A DNA stretch of 64,000 nt from contig CAVYOD010000022.1 in assembly GCA_963770045.1 (NCBI GenBank), positions 186,001 through 250,000 on the forward strand, given 5' to 3'. Below are positions 35,461 to 45,032 of the stretch, piece by piece. This DNA is from CAVYOD01 sp963770045. Lineage in GTDB: Bacteria > Acidobacteriota > Aminicenantia > Aminicenantales > CAVYOD01. How positions within the stretch are numbered: position 1 is the stretch's first letter; the number at the start of each line of letters is the position of its first letter. The notes beneath the pieces are model-generated. The model did no database searches. It saw only the letters and a program-made list of their open reading frames with translations, and was not told the origin of the DNA. Position numbers and translations under genes: made by a program.

Positions 35461-36822
35461 ATGGAACTTGATCTGATGTTCCTGAAAAAGACGCCTCCGC
35501 ACAGCCTCGAAGCGGAGAAGACGGTCCTGGGCGGGATCCTGGTCAACAACGAAAACCTCAACGTCGTTCTGTCCATCATTTCCCCGGAGGATTTCTATAA
35601 AGAAGCCAACCAGAAGATCATCAACAAGATCATCGCTCTCGTCGACAAAGGACTTCCGGTCGATCTGCTCTCGTTGAGCGAAGAGCTCCAGAGGGCCGGG
35701 ATCCTGGACGAGGTGGGGGGGGCCTCTTATCTCTCCTCCCTGATGGACGGGGTCCCCAAGAGCCTGAATGTCGAATATTACGCCCAGATCATCAAAGAGA
35801 AAGCCCTCCTTCGGCGACTCATTCTGTCCTCGGCCAAGATCATCTCGGCCAGCTATGAGCAAAAAGAGGACGCCGACGAGCTGCTCAACGACGCCCAGGC
35901 CTCGATCGTCGAGGTCGCCGAGCAGAGGATCAAACCCGGTTTTGTCCCTCTGAGCGCCCTCACCGGGCCGACACTGAGCATCATCAAGACTCTGTCGGAG
36001 AGAAAGGAGGCCGTGACCGGAATTCCCAGCGGGTTCCGCGATCTGGACAACCTGACGTCCGGTTTCCATGGTTCGGAATTCATCGTCATCGCGGCCCGGC
36101 CCTCGATGGGAAAGACGGCCCTCGGACTCAACATCTCCCAGCACGTCGGCCTCAGGACCGATTATTCGGTCGGCTTTTTTTCGATGGAAATGGCCAAGGA
36201 GCAGATCGTCATTCGAATGCTCTGCGCCGACGCCCAGCTCGACATCAAGAGAGCCAGGACCGGGTTCATCAGTGAACGGGAATTCGAGAAACTCAAGATG
36301 AGCGCGGAGAGTCTGTCTCGAGCCAAGATCTTTCTCGATGAGAGTCCGTCCCTGACCGTGATGGAGATGAAAGCCAAAGCCAGGCGGCTCAAGATGGAGC
36401 AGCACCTCGACCTTGTCTTCATCGACTACATCCAGCTCATGCGCCCGGGGAGCCGTTTTGAGAACCGCAACCAGGAGATGTCCTTTATTTCCCGCTCCCT
36501 CAAGGAGCTGGCCAAGGAACTCCGCATCCCGGTCGTGGGAATCTCCCAGCTCAGCCGGGCTCCGGAGAAGGGCCGGAAGGAACCCAAGCCCTTGCTTTCC
36601 GACCTGCGGGAATCCGGGGCAATCGAGCAGGATGCCGACGTCGTCATCTTCATCTACCGGCCTGAGTTCTATCGCCGGGACGATGAGCAAATCAAGGGCA
36701 TCGCCGAGGTCAATATCGCCAAGCAGAGAAACGGACCAATCGGTGACGTCAAGCTGGCGTTTATCAAAGAATACGCCATGTTCGCCGACCTAGAATTTCA
36801 GGCCCCCGAATTCGAATCATGA
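35461..36822 (+). CDS. dnaB: replicative DNA helicase
   Basis: The hexameric fork helicase, 453 residues. The N-terminal domain (PPHSLEAEKTVLGGIL) is followed by the RecA-like motor: Walker A ARPSMGKTALGLN, FSMEMAKEQI, Walker B LVFIDYIQLM, QLSRAPEKG and DLRESGAIEQDADVV. No intein is present. The ATG at 35461 follows GGGGGAG. Its stop overlaps mlaE (ATGA). Confidence 0.97.
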   Translation: MELDLMFLKKTPPHSLEAEKTVLGGILVNNENLNVVLSIISPEDFYKEANQKIINKIIALVDKGLPVDLLSLSEELQRAGILDEVGGASYLSSLMDGVPKSLNVEYYAQIIKEKALLRRLILSSAKIISASYEQKEDADELLNDAQASIVEVAEQRIKPGFVPLSALTGPTLSIIKTLSERKEAVTGIPSGFRDLDNLTSGFHGSEFIVIAARPSMGKTALGLNISQHVGLRTDYSVGFFSMEMAKEQIVIRMLCADAQLDIKRARTGFISEREFEKLKMSAESLSRAKIFLDESPSLTVMEMKAKARRLKMEQHLDLVFIDYIQLMRPGSRFENRNQEMSFISRSLKELAKELRIPVVGISQLSRAPEKGRKEPKPLLSDLRESGAIEQDADVVIFIYRPEFYRRDDEQIKGIAEVNIAKQRNGPIGDVKLAFIKEYAMFADLEFQAPEFES

Positions 36823-37610
36823 GGCAGAAATCAAAGATCCCTATTCTCTCTCCGTTGCTGGAGCAACTCGGAGAGGTGAGCCTGCTGGCAGCCAAGACGC
36901 TCCGCAACATGTTTCGCAAACCCATCGAGAAAACGATCCTGATCCAACAGCTCGAAGAGATCGGCGTGAGGTCGCTGCCCGTCGTTTCGCTTACGGCGGC
37001 CTTCGGCGGCCTGGTGTTCGGCCTTCAGACCTATATCGGCTTTCATCGCTATATTGGGCAGGGGTCGGAGGCATTTGGCGGGCCAATTATCTCACTGGGC
37101 CTGAGCAAGGAGTTGATTCCGATCCTGGTGGGTCTGATGGTCACCGGGCGGGTCGGATCGGCCATGGCCGCCGAGATCGGAACGATGAAGATCACCGAAC
37201 AGATCGACGCCCTGTTCACTCTGGGGGCGAACCCGAACCGCTACCTGGTTGTCCCCCGTACGCTGGCTTGTTTCATCATGCTTCCCTGTCTGACCCTCTA
37301 TGGCGACATCATCGGCATCATGGCCGGCTTCTTTTACAATGTCATGCTGATGGCAGTGAACCGGATCACCTACCTTCAAAATACACTGCTCTACTTGGAG
37401 CTGTGGGACGTCGTCAGTGGTCTGATCAAAGCCTCCATTTTCGGACTGGTCATTGCCATCGTCGGCTGCTGGCAGGGCCTGGGAGCCGAAGGCGGGGCCG
37501 AAGGTGTCGGCCGGGCCACCACCCGGACTGTCGTCATCGCCAGCATCAGCATCCTGATCCTTAATTTTTTCTTAAGCAAGGCGCTGCCGTCGAGCCTGGT
37601 AGGGAAATGA
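36819..37610 (+). CDS. mlaE: MlaE-type ABC permease
   Basis: The inner-membrane permease of the Mla phospholipid transport system, 263 residues with about five helices. Typical phrases are SLTAAFGGLVFGLQTYIGF, LVGLMVTGRVGSAMAAEIGTM, TEQIDALFTLGANPNRYLVVPR and EGVGRATTRTVV near the end. Overlaps with dnaB and mlaF by 4 bp each suggest one transcript. Confidence 0.95.
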   Translation: MRQKSKIPILSPLLEQLGEVSLLAAKTLRNMFRKPIEKTILIQQLEEIGVRSLPVVSLTAAFGGLVFGLQTYIGFHRYIGQGSEAFGGPIISLGLSKELIPILVGLMVTGRVGSAMAAEIGTMKITEQIDALFTLGANPNRYLVVPRTLACFIMLPCLTLYGDIIGIMAGFFYNVMLMAVNRITYLQNTLLYLELWDVVSGLIKASIFGLVIAIVGCWQGLGAEGGAEGVGRATTRTVVIASISILILNFFLSKALPSSLVGK

Positions 37611-38353
37611 TCAAGATCGTTGATCTCTTCAAGTCCTTCGGCCCGAAGAAGGTCCTGGATGGAGTCAACCTCGAGATCCAACGCGGTGAGACCATGGTCA
37701 TCATCGGCCAGAGCGGCACGGGGAAGAGCGTCCTGCTCAAGCACCTGATCGGCATCCTGAAGCCCGACCGGGGCGAGATCTATATCGGAGGCCAGGAGAT
37801 CGTCCACCTCAAAGAAGAGGAGCTCCCGCCGGTGACGCGCCGGTTCGGAATGCTTTTCCAGGGTGCGGCCCTTTTTGACTCCCTGTCGGTGGGCGAGAAT
37901 GTCGGCTTCGGACTGAAAAGATACACCGATTGTCCAGTGGAGAAGGTCCGGGAACGGGTCAGTGAAAGCCTGGCCCTGGTCGGCCTCAAAGACGTTGAAA
38001 ACCTGATGCCCTACGAGCTCAGCGGAGGGATGAAGAAAAGGGTCGGCCTGGCCAGGGCGATCGCCTACCGTCCGGAGATTATCCTCTACGATGAGCCCTC
38101 GACCGGGATCGATCCGATCCGGGCCGATGCGATCAACGATCTGATCATCAGGATGAGGAAAGAGCTCAATGTCACCTCCGTGATCATCACCCACGACATG
38201 GTCAGCGCCTATAAAGTGGCCGACCGGATCGGCATGCTTTACGGGGGCCAGATCATCGAAGTGGGGACGGCTCAGGAGATCAGGGACTCCAGGAATCCAA
38301 TCGTCCAGCAGTTCATTCACGGGCGGTCGGAGGGCCCGATCGAAAACTGGTGA
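37607..38353 (+). CDS. mlaF: MlaF-type ABC ATPase
   Basis: The ATPase of the Mla complex, 248 residues. Walker A GQSGTGKSVLLKHLIG, Q-loop FGMLFQGAALFDSL, signature LSGGMKKRVGLARAI, Walker B IILYDEPSTGIDPI and H-loop ITHDMVSAY are all present. The phrase FQGAALFDSLSVGENVGFGL is typical of MlaF. Confidence 0.96.
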   Translation: MIKIVDLFKSFGPKKVLDGVNLEIQRGETMVIIGQSGTGKSVLLKHLIGILKPDRGEIYIGGQEIVHLKEEELPPVTRRFGMLFQGAALFDSLSVGENVGFGLKRYTDCPVEKVRERVSESLALVGLKDVENLMPYELSGGMKKRVGLARAIAYRPEIILYDEPSTGIDPIRADAINDLIIRMRKELNVTSVIITHDMVSAYKVADRIGMLYGGQIIEVGTAQEIRDSRNPIVQQFIHGRSEGPIENW

Positions 38354-38369
38354 GGACGAGGAGACGGAC

Positions 38370-39608
38370 ATGAAAAAAGAAATCAGAATCGGGATCTTTG
38401 TGGGTGTCGCGCTGCTGATCCTGGGAACATTTATCTTTATTGTCGGAGATCTGGCCCTCCTCTTCCGGAAGCCCGGATACCCGCTGTACGTCAATTTTGA
38501 TTCGACGGCGGGGCTGGAAAAGACCGCGGCGGTAAGGATGTCGGGAGTCAAAATCGGCTATGTCAAAGATATTTCCCTGGCCGGCCGCCGGGCCCGAGTC
38601 CTGGCCAGGATCTTCCCCAAATTCAGGATCCCTGAAGGATCCAAGGCGACCTTAGCGTCTCTGGGGCTTTTGGGGGAGAAACACCTGGAGATCCTTCCCG
38701 GGGAGAAGGACATCTATCTCGAACCCGGATCGACGATCGAAGGACTCCCCGCGGTGAGTTTTGACCAGCTGGGCACACTCCTTCTTGCGGCCGGGACCGA
38801 AATCAAGGAAGTGGGCGAGTCTCTCAAACAGCTCATGGGGAAAGAATCCACGGCCAGTCTCAAAGACACGATCCAGAATTTGTCCGCCCTTTCGGGGGAC
38901 TTGAAGGATGTCGTCGGTTCAAACAAAGGAGCCATGAATCGAGGCATCCAGTTCGCCTCTCAGGCGGCCCAGACATTTGGCCAAAAGATCACGGAGGTTT
39001 CCCAGGACCTGGGCAAGACGATCGAGCTCATAAGGAATATCGCCGAGGAAAATCGGGGCAACATCAAAATCGACCTGGAAAAGATCAAGGATCTGGTGAC
39101 CAAAATGGGAGAATCGCTGGATCTTCTCAAGGAGACGCTGGAAAAGATCAACAAAGGTGAGGGAACGGTGGGAAAGCTGGTCACTCAGCCTGAGCTGTAT
39201 CATGAAGCGACCGGAGCCGTGAAGCAGGCCTCCAATATCGTCCGGCTTCTCTCCGCAATGAAGATCGGGCTGGGCTTCTCTCCCCTGTACTTCACCGAGT
39301 ACCAGAGGCTAAAAAGTGTCTTGACTTTGGGGGTTTGGGTGACTCCCACAAAGTACTTTCTCGCCCAGGGGATTCGCAACCCTTGGGAGTCCCGCTTCGT
39401 CTACACTTTTCAGGGCGGGGTTCGACTCGGCGATTTCGTTCCCCGGGCGGGGATCCTGGAATCGGAATTCGGAGTCGGGATCGATTATCTCGCTCTCAGG
39501 GACAATCTTGTCTTGAGCCTGGAGGGGTGGAACCGTCAGCCCCGCGCCCAGTTCAGGCTGACTTCCAAATATTTTTCCGGCCGGTACTTTTTTCTTGTCT
39601 CGGCTTGA
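38370..39608 (+). CDS. mlaD: MlaD-type MCE protein (C-terminus probably frameshifted)
   Basis: The periplasmic lipid-binding partner of MlaEF. One N-terminal anchor helix (about 8-32), an MCE domain (about 35-120, LYVNFDSTAGLEKTAAVRMSG, ILPGEKDIYLEPGS), a long helical region (about 135-300), then a beta-strand-rich segment (about 305-412). The longer C-terminus is unlike the short E. coli MlaD. The frame stops at 39608 after YFFLVSA, but another frame continues GLNDFTLAKKREVF and a TGA at 39670-39672 overlaps the radA ATG. I infer two or three indels here and a true end near 39672. Confidence 0.85.
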   Translation: MKKEIRIGIFVGVALLILGTFIFIVGDLALLFRKPGYPLYVNFDSTAGLEKTAAVRMSGVKIGYVKDISLAGRRARVLARIFPKFRIPEGSKATLASLGLLGEKHLEILPGEKDIYLEPGSTIEGLPAVSFDQLGTLLLAAGTEIKEVGESLKQLMGKESTASLKDTIQNLSALSGDLKDVVGSNKGAMNRGIQFASQAAQTFGQKITEVSQDLGKTIELIRNIAEENRGNIKIDLEKIKDLVTKMGESLDLLKETLEKINKGEGTVGKLVTQPELYHEATGAVKQASNIVRLLSAMKIGLGFSPLYFTEYQRLKSVLTLGVWVTPTKYFLAQGIRNPWESRFVYTFQGGVRLGDFVPRAGILESEFGVGIDYLALRDNLVLSLEGWNRQPRAQFRLTSKYFSGRYFFLVSA

Positions 39609-39668
39609 ATGATTTTACGCTGGCCAAGAAGAGAGAGGTCTTTTATCGGCATTCGGCCTGGGTCTTCG

Positions 39669-41024
39669 ATGAAGAACAGAACGGACTTTATCTGCCAGAA
39701 TTGCGGCTTCCACTCGCCGAAATGGCTGGGTCGATGCCCAAACTGCGGCGAATGGAACACCTTGATCGAAGAACTCGAAGAAGAAGCGGCCGGAGAGATC
39801 GCCTTTCCCCTATCAGAGCCAATCCTGTACACCGAGATCAAAGAAGTCAAGAAGCAGAGGCTCAAGGTCAAGATTGAGGAGTTCAACAAGGTGCTGGGAG
39901 GCGGAGTCGTCTTGGGCTCTCTCGTCCTGATCGGCGGAGAGCCGGGCATCGGAAAATCCACCCTCCTTCTCCAGGTCTCGCGTGACTACGCGGCCATGGG
40001 TGAAAAGGTCCTCTATGTCTCGGGGGAGGAATCCCTGGACCAGATCAAGCTCCGGGGAGACAGGCTCGGCGTCCGTGACGGAAGCCTCTATCTCTTGGCA
40101 GAAACCAACCTGGAGAGAATCCTGTCCCAAGCTGAAAAGCTGCGGCCGCAGGTCCTCATCCTGGATTCGGTCCAAACCATCTTCTCATCGAAGCTGACCT
40201 CGACTCCGGGGACGATCAGCCAGGTGCGGGAGGTGGCCAATCAGATATTCCGTTTTTCCAAGAAAAACCAAATCCCGGCTTTTCTCATCGGGCACATCAC
40301 CAAAGAGGGTTCACTCGCGGGCCCCAAATCGCTTGAGCATATGGTCGATGTCGTTCTGCTCTTTGAGGGCGAACGGGACCACACCCACCGGGTGCTCCGG
40401 GCTCTGAAAAACAGGTTCGGCCCGGTCTCCGAGCTGGCCATTTTTGAGATGGGGGCCAGAGGTCTCGAGGTTGTTTCGAACCCCTCCGCTTTTTTCCTTA
40501 AAGAGCGGCCAGTCGAAGAACCGGGCAGCGTCGTCGTGTCGACGATCAAAGGGACGCGGCCGCTGCTGGCGGAGATCCAGGCCCTGGTCTCGCCGACGCT
40601 CTTTGTCGGTAACCCGCGCCGGATGACCATAGGCCTGGACCACTTCCGGACGGCGATGCTTCTGGCGCTGGTGGAGAAAAAGCTCGGATACGGGTTTGCC
40701 GGAGAGGATATTTATATAAATGTCGCCGGGGGCATGGTGATCGATGAGCCGGCCGCGGATCTGGCCGTCGTCATGGCCGTCGTCTCCTGCCTCAAAAACA
40801 GGGCCATCCCGGCCAACCTTACCGTCTTCGGAGAGGTCGGACTGAGCGGAGAGATCCGGTCGGTGAGTCAACCGCTGGCCAGGATCAAGGAAGCGCATGC
40901 ATTGGGTTTTGAGAGGATTATATTGCCCCAGGGCAATGTCGCCCAGCTCGAAAAAGAAGACCTGCCTAGGTTAGAAATCGCCGGGGCGGGCAACGTCAAG
41001 GAGGCTCTGAGGAAACTCTTTTAA
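39669..41024 (+). CDS. radA: DNA repair protein RadA
   Basis: A branch-migration helicase for recombination, 451 residues. It has an N-terminal zinc finger CQNCGFHSPKWLGRCPNC, the RecA-like core with GGEPGIGKSTLLLQV and YVSGEES, the RadA-specific KNRFGP, and a Lon-protease-like C-terminus (VAGGMVIDEPAADLAVVMAV, FGEVGLSGEIRSV). The ATG at 39669 starts exactly before the zinc finger. Confidence 0.96.
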   Translation: MKNRTDFICQNCGFHSPKWLGRCPNCGEWNTLIEELEEEAAGEIAFPLSEPILYTEIKEVKKQRLKVKIEEFNKVLGGGVVLGSLVLIGGEPGIGKSTLLLQVSRDYAAMGEKVLYVSGEESLDQIKLRGDRLGVRDGSLYLLAETNLERILSQAEKLRPQVLILDSVQTIFSSKLTSTPGTISQVREVANQIFRFSKKNQIPAFLIGHITKEGSLAGPKSLEHMVDVVLLFEGERDHTHRVLRALKNRFGPVSELAIFEMGARGLEVVSNPSAFFLKERPVEEPGSVVVSTIKGTRPLLAEIQALVSPTLFVGNPRRMTIGLDHFRTAMLLALVEKKLGYGFAGEDIYINVAGGMVIDEPAADLAVVMAVVSCLKNRAIPANLTVFGEVGLSGEIRSVSQPLARIKEAHALGFERIILPQGNVAQLEKEDLPRLEIAGAGNVKEALRKLF

Positions 41025-41035
41025 GGATTCATCAT

Positions 41036-42025
41036 ATGGGTATCTTTATTTTCCGGATTTTTATCATCGGCTTGCTGACGGTCGCGGGTTATTTTTTCCC
41101 CCCCTTCAGCCTCAGCAGTAAGGTCAGCGCCATCCTCGCTCTCGGGGTCGGCGTCATTATCATGTTCCTGGAGACCAGGATTCGCAGGACCCAGTTCAAG
41201 GTGATCTGGGGGTCAACGATCGGGACGTTCGCCGGAGTTGTCCTCGGCTGGGGATTGGGAGCGGTTTACCAGACCATCGCCCTGAACAGGGAGACGGCCG
41301 AATTCATCCGTGCTTTTTTCCTGATCATCATGCCCTACATCGGGTTCCTTGTCGGCAGCCGGAAGTTCGAGTGGCTCGACCCGGCCTATCTCTTCCGGTT
41401 TTTTCGGGAGAAGAGCCTCGGCCGGAGCTACAAGATTTTGGACACCAGCGTGATTATCGACGGACGTATCGCCGACCTCTGCGACACGGCCTTCATCGAG
41501 GGCACCCTGGTCGTCCCCCAATTCATCCTCAAGGAGCTGCAGCTCGTCGCCGACTCCCCGGACGGCCTGAAGCGCCAGCGCGGACGGCGGGGACTGGACG
41601 TCCTGGACCATCTCCAGAAATCCTCCTCGGTCTCGGTGATTATCACGGAGATGGATTTTCCCGATGTCAGAGACGTGGATTCAAAACTGATCGAGCTGGC
41701 CAAGCAGCTCGATGCCAAGATCGTGACCAACGATTTCAACCTGAACAGGGTCGCCCGGCTCCAGGGGATTCCGGTCCTCAACATCAATGAGCTGGCCAAT
41801 GCCCTCAGGCCCGTCGTCCTGCCCGGCGAAGCGATGAAGGTCTTCATCCTCAAGGAAGGAAAAGAAAAAGACCAGGGGGTGGCCTATTTGGATGACGGAA
41901 CAATGGTCGTGGTCGACAATTCGCGCCGCATGATCGGCCAGAATATCAATATCACCGTCACTTCCGTCCTCCAGACGACGGTGGGGAAAATGATCTTCGG
42001 GCGCTATAACGAGGAATCGCGCTGA
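41036..42025 (+). CDS. PIN/TRAM-domain membrane protein (YacL-like)
   Basis: 329 residues. Four N-terminal helices (1-115) precede a PIN nuclease-like domain (about 135-255) with acidic residues in ILDTSVIIDGRIADL, LKELQ and DVDSKLIELA...VTNDFNL. A TRAM RNA-binding domain follows (about 265-325, DQGVAYLDDGTMVVVDN, ITVTSVLQTTVGKMIF). The family is common before ispD in Gram-positives and others. It is probably an RNase; the substrate is unknown. Its TGA overlaps the ispD ATG. Confidence 0.92.
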   Translation: MGIFIFRIFIIGLLTVAGYFFPPFSLSSKVSAILALGVGVIIMFLETRIRRTQFKVIWGSTIGTFAGVVLGWGLGAVYQTIALNRETAEFIRAFFLIIMPYIGFLVGSRKFEWLDPAYLFRFFREKSLGRSYKILDTSVIIDGRIADLCDTAFIEGTLVVPQFILKELQLVADSPDGLKRQRGRRGLDVLDHLQKSSSVSVIITEMDFPDVRDVDSKLIELAKQLDAKIVTNDFNLNRVARLQGIPVLNINELANALRPVVLPGEAMKVFILKEGKEKDQGVAYLDDGTMVVVDNSRRMIGQNINITVTSVLQTTVGKMIFGRYNEESR

Positions 42026-42686
42026 TGAGGGTATCCGCGATCATCGTCGCCGCCGGCGAGGGCCGCCGCTTCGGCGGGCCGAAACAATTTGCCCTCCTGA
42101 AGGGAAAGTCGATCCTGGATCGGACCCTTGAAAAATTCCAGTCTCATGAAATGGTGGACGAGATCGTCCTCGTCCTCCCTCATCTCAAGAACAAGGATGC
42201 GTACTTGAGGCGCTACAAGAAGATCAGCGCCGTCGTCCGGGGGGGAAACACCGCCAGGACTCCGTCCTCAACGGTGTCCGTCATCTCGAGCCCCTCGGCA
42301 CGGGGATCGTCCTGGTCCACGACGGCGTCCGGCCGCTGGTTTCCGAGGGACTGATCAGCCGGGTGATCGAAGCGGCCGCGCGCACCGGGGCGGCGGTTCC
42401 CGCTCTGCCCATCGAAGAGACGGTCAAGGAAGTGCACCGAGGGAAGGTTGTCCGGACCATAGACAGGACCAGGCTCTTCCGGACCCAGACGCCGCAAGGT
42501 TTTGCCTACCATAAGCTCCTGTCCTCCCTCGAGAAGGCGTCCCGGCAGAAATCCTATTCCACCGATGAAGCCGGGCTCATCGAGAAGAGCGGCGGGAAAG
42601 TCGTCATCGTGGAGGGAGAGGTGGGGAACCTCAAAATCACAACTCCCAGTGATCTGCTCATCGCCGAGGTGCTTCTTGGAACCTAG
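42025..42686 (+). CDS. ispD: 2-C-methyl-D-erythritol 4-phosphate cytidylyltransferase (one frameshift)
   Basis: The third MEP-pathway step. The N-terminal AIIVAAGEGRRFGGPKQFALLKG contains the CTP loop. The run of seven G at 42239-42245 needs one more G: that yields VVRGGKHRQDSVLNGV, then VLVHDGVRPLVSEGLI and RTQTPQGFAY, all IspD motifs. About 220 residues after correction. It overlaps ispF by 11 bp. Confidence 0.94.
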
Positions 42687-43179
42687 AGTCGGATTCGGCT
42701 ACGATCTCCACAGGTTGGTGGCCGGGCGCCGGCTCGTCCTCGGGGGTTTGGAAATTCCATATGCCAAGGGTTTGGCCGGGCATTCGGACGGGGATTGCCT
42801 GATCCACGCGATCATCGATGCGCTCCTGGGCGCTCTCGGCCAGGGAGACATCGGCCAGCTTTTTCCAGACAAGGACCCGGAGTATAAGGATGTTTCGAGC
42901 TTGAGACTCTTGCGTGAAGTCGTCGCCAAGGTCAGGGCCCTCGGTTTCGAAATCTCCAACCTGGATTCGGTTGTGGTGGCCGAAAGTCCCCGGCTGCAGC
43001 CCTATTTTCCAGAGATGAAAAGAATCCTGGGCCGGGTCCTCGGCCTCAAGAGTGGCGAACTGAGTCTCAAGGCCAAGACAAACGAAGGGGTAGGTCCCGT
43101 GGGGAAAGGGCAGGCTCTAGCCTGTTGGGTGGTGGTTGCGGTGGGTAAAAAAGCAAAAGAAGGCCGAAAAAAGGCATAA
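42676..43179 (+). CDS. ispF: 2-C-methyl-D-erythritol 2,4-cyclodiphosphate synthase
   Basis: The fifth MEP-pathway step, 167 residues. Zinc ligands lie in VGFGYDLHRL and GHSDGDCLIHAIIDALLGA; the CDP-binding KTNEGVGPVGKG follows. It starts at TTG 42676 with GAGGTG upstream, inside ispD. The C-terminal KKAKEGRKKA tail is unusual. A strong terminator follows at once. Confidence 0.96.
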   Translation: MEPRVGFGYDLHRLVAGRRLVLGGLEIPYAKGLAGHSDGDCLIHAIIDALLGALGQGDIGQLFPDKDPEYKDVSSLRLLREVVAKVRALGFEISNLDSVVVAESPRLQPYFPEMKRILGRVLGLKSGELSLKAKTNEGVGPVGKGQALACWVVVAVGKKAKEGRKKA

Positions 43180-43181
43180 AA

Positions 43182-43221
43182 AAAAGCTGCCGTTTTTCTC
43201 CGGGGAGGAACGGCAGCTTTT
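43182..43221. terminator. strong Rho-independent terminator, possibly bidirectional
   Basis: The stem AAAAGCTGCCGTT/AACGGCAGCTTTT encloses a loop of about 14 nt, with A-runs before and T-runs after, so it can work in both directions. It separates the rpsF-ispF operon from the convergent small membrane gene. Confidence 0.9.
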
Positions 43222-43260
43222 CAGAAGCTGGCTTTTCTGATCCAACTTTTCATCAGGCGG

Positions 43261-43452
43261 TCATCCCTTGACCAGGGCGGGGCGAGGTGCGGGCGTTTCT
43301 GTCTTGGCCAGGACGTTGGCGATGATCTGATTGCCGGCCATCTTTCCGACTTTCAGGATGTCAACAACCGATGAGGAAGCAATCAGGTTGAACCCGATCA
43401 AGGTCAGGAGGACTGACGCCAGGAGAATCGCGACTTTCGCTTTGAAGCTCAT
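43261..43452 (-). CDS. small single-helix membrane protein, unknown
   Basis: 63 residues: a basic start MSFKAKVAILLASVLLTLIG, a second weaker hydrophobic stretch, and a Pro/Ala-rich end TETPAPRPALVKG. AAGGAGG stands 6 nt before the ATG, which strongly supports translation. No family is recognised. It is divergent from the subtilase gene. Confidence 0.65.
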   Translation of the reverse strand: MSFKAKVAILLASVLLTLIGFNLIASSSVVDILKVGKMAGNQIIANVLAKTETPAPRPALVKG

Positions 43453-43582
43453 TTTAACCTCCTTGAGTTATTCTTCATTGTTTCACTCCTATATACGTAA
43501 GAAGGGCCCAGAAGGTTCCATCTTTCTTCGCCGAGGTTGACTCCGGGTGTAAAATTCACTAAGGTAAAGAGTCTGATTGAAA

Positions 43583-44989
43583 ATGATAAAACGGATTTCA
43601 AACTATAAAGTGTGGACCCTGGTCCTTGTCTTCGCTTCCCTTTTGGTGAGCCTCGAAGCCATCTCGGGCCCTTCGGCTCCAAGTCTGCCCAAGAACTTTC
43701 CCGAAGAGAGCTTCGTGCCCGGGCAGCTCTACGTGGACAACGAGATCTTGGTGAAGTTCAAGCCCTCCGTCTCCTCGCTGGGGATACGCTCCCTTCTCAC
43801 CTCCTATCGGCTGCAATCTCTCGAACAGATCCCCCGGATTGGAGTCCACAGACTCAAAACCCCCGACCGGCAGTCTTTTGAAAAGACCCTCGCGGCCTTG
43901 AAACAGATCCCCTCCGTGGAATATGCCGAACCGAATTACATTTTGTCTCTTGCCGATGTTCCCAATGATCCGTATTTTCCGTACCAATGGGCGATGCAAA
44001 ACACCGGTCAGACGGTCGGCCCCCTGGAGAGATATCCCTTTTCCCACGGCACGCCGGGTCATGATATCAGCGCCGCCATGGCCTGGGATCTTTCAACCGG
44101 GAGTGAGACGACCAAGGTCGGCGTCGTGGACACAGGCCTGGACCTGGGGCATCCGGACCTCATCCACAACATCCTTTCCGAGGGCAGGAATTTCTTCGAC
44201 CCGCAGGATACCGCCAAAGATGACCACGGACACGGAACGCACGTTTCCGGAACTATCGCGGCCGAGGGAAATAACGGAATCGGCGTCAGCGGAGTCTGCT
44301 GGAAAGCCAAAATTTTGCCGGCCAAGGTTTTTGACAACAACGCCCGCGGCCCGACTTCCAGTGTGGTCAACGGGATCATTTATGTCACCGATCAGGGAGT
44401 GCGGGTGATCAACATGAGCTTGGGCGGGGGGGACATTGTGGTGACGCAGGCATTAGCCGACGCCATTCGATATGCTTACGAAAGAGGGGTTGTCCTTGTC
44501 GCGGCCGCGGGAAACGACGGCGTCCCCGGGGTCTGGTACCCGGCCGCTTACGAGGATTACGTTTTGGCAGCCTCGGCGACGGATTTCAACGATACCTATA
44601 TGTCGCTCCAGACGACGGACGGGACATGGGGCTCGAATTATGGACCTGAGGTCGATGTGGCAGCGCCCGGGTATTTCATCCTCAGCACCTGGGGAAGAGG
44701 GTTGAATTTCCGGCAAAGGCCCGGCTGGTACGGCTACAACTACGGCAATAAAACCTCGATGTCCACGGCTTTTGTTTCCGGGCTCGCCGCTCTTATCCTC
44801 TCCTACCATCCGGAGCTCACGAACAGGCAGGTCATGCAAGTGATCCGCTATTCGGCCGATGATGTCAATGCCGCTCAATATCCCGGGAGGGATATCTTCA
44901 TCGGTTGGGGACGGATCAACGCCCGGCGGGCGTTGTACCTGGCCGATTTTTTTGTCAACCGGCCGCGGGTCCCGATGCCCCTTCGATGA
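43583..44989 (+). CDS. secreted subtilisin-like serine protease (S8)
   Basis: About 468 residues: a signal peptide (about 1-28), an inhibitor-like propeptide (about 50-120, ILVKFKPSVSS ... VEYAEPNYIL) and a thermitase-like catalytic domain. Catalytic residues are D183 in VGVVDTGLDL, H217 in DHGHGTHVSGT and S392 in KTSMSTAFVSG, with oxyanion N311 in AAGND. The Ser motif lacks the usual Pro after the Ala. It is probably exported and self-processing. M14 peptidase follows, suggesting joint peptide degradation. The ATG at 43583 is preferred over a TTG two codons earlier. Confidence 0.92.
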   Translation: MIKRISNYKVWTLVLVFASLLVSLEAISGPSAPSLPKNFPEESFVPGQLYVDNEILVKFKPSVSSLGIRSLLTSYRLQSLEQIPRIGVHRLKTPDRQSFEKTLAALKQIPSVEYAEPNYILSLADVPNDPYFPYQWAMQNTGQTVGPLERYPFSHGTPGHDISAAMAWDLSTGSETTKVGVVDTGLDLGHPDLIHNILSEGRNFFDPQDTAKDDHGHGTHVSGTIAAEGNNGIGVSGVCWKAKILPAKVFDNNARGPTSSVVNGIIYVTDQGVRVINMSLGGGDIVVTQALADAIRYAYERGVVLVAAAGNDGVPGVWYPAAYEDYVLAASATDFNDTYMSLQTTDGTWGSNYGPEVDVAAPGYFILSTWGRGLNFRQRPGWYGYNYGNKTSMSTAFVSGLAALILSYHPELTNRQVMQVIRYSADDVNAAQYPGRDIFIGWGRINARRALYLADFFVNRPRVPMPLR

Positions 44990-45032
44990 AGGACGTTTTC
45001 TCTCAGAAGAGCTCTTTTGTTTCGGAGGGCCA

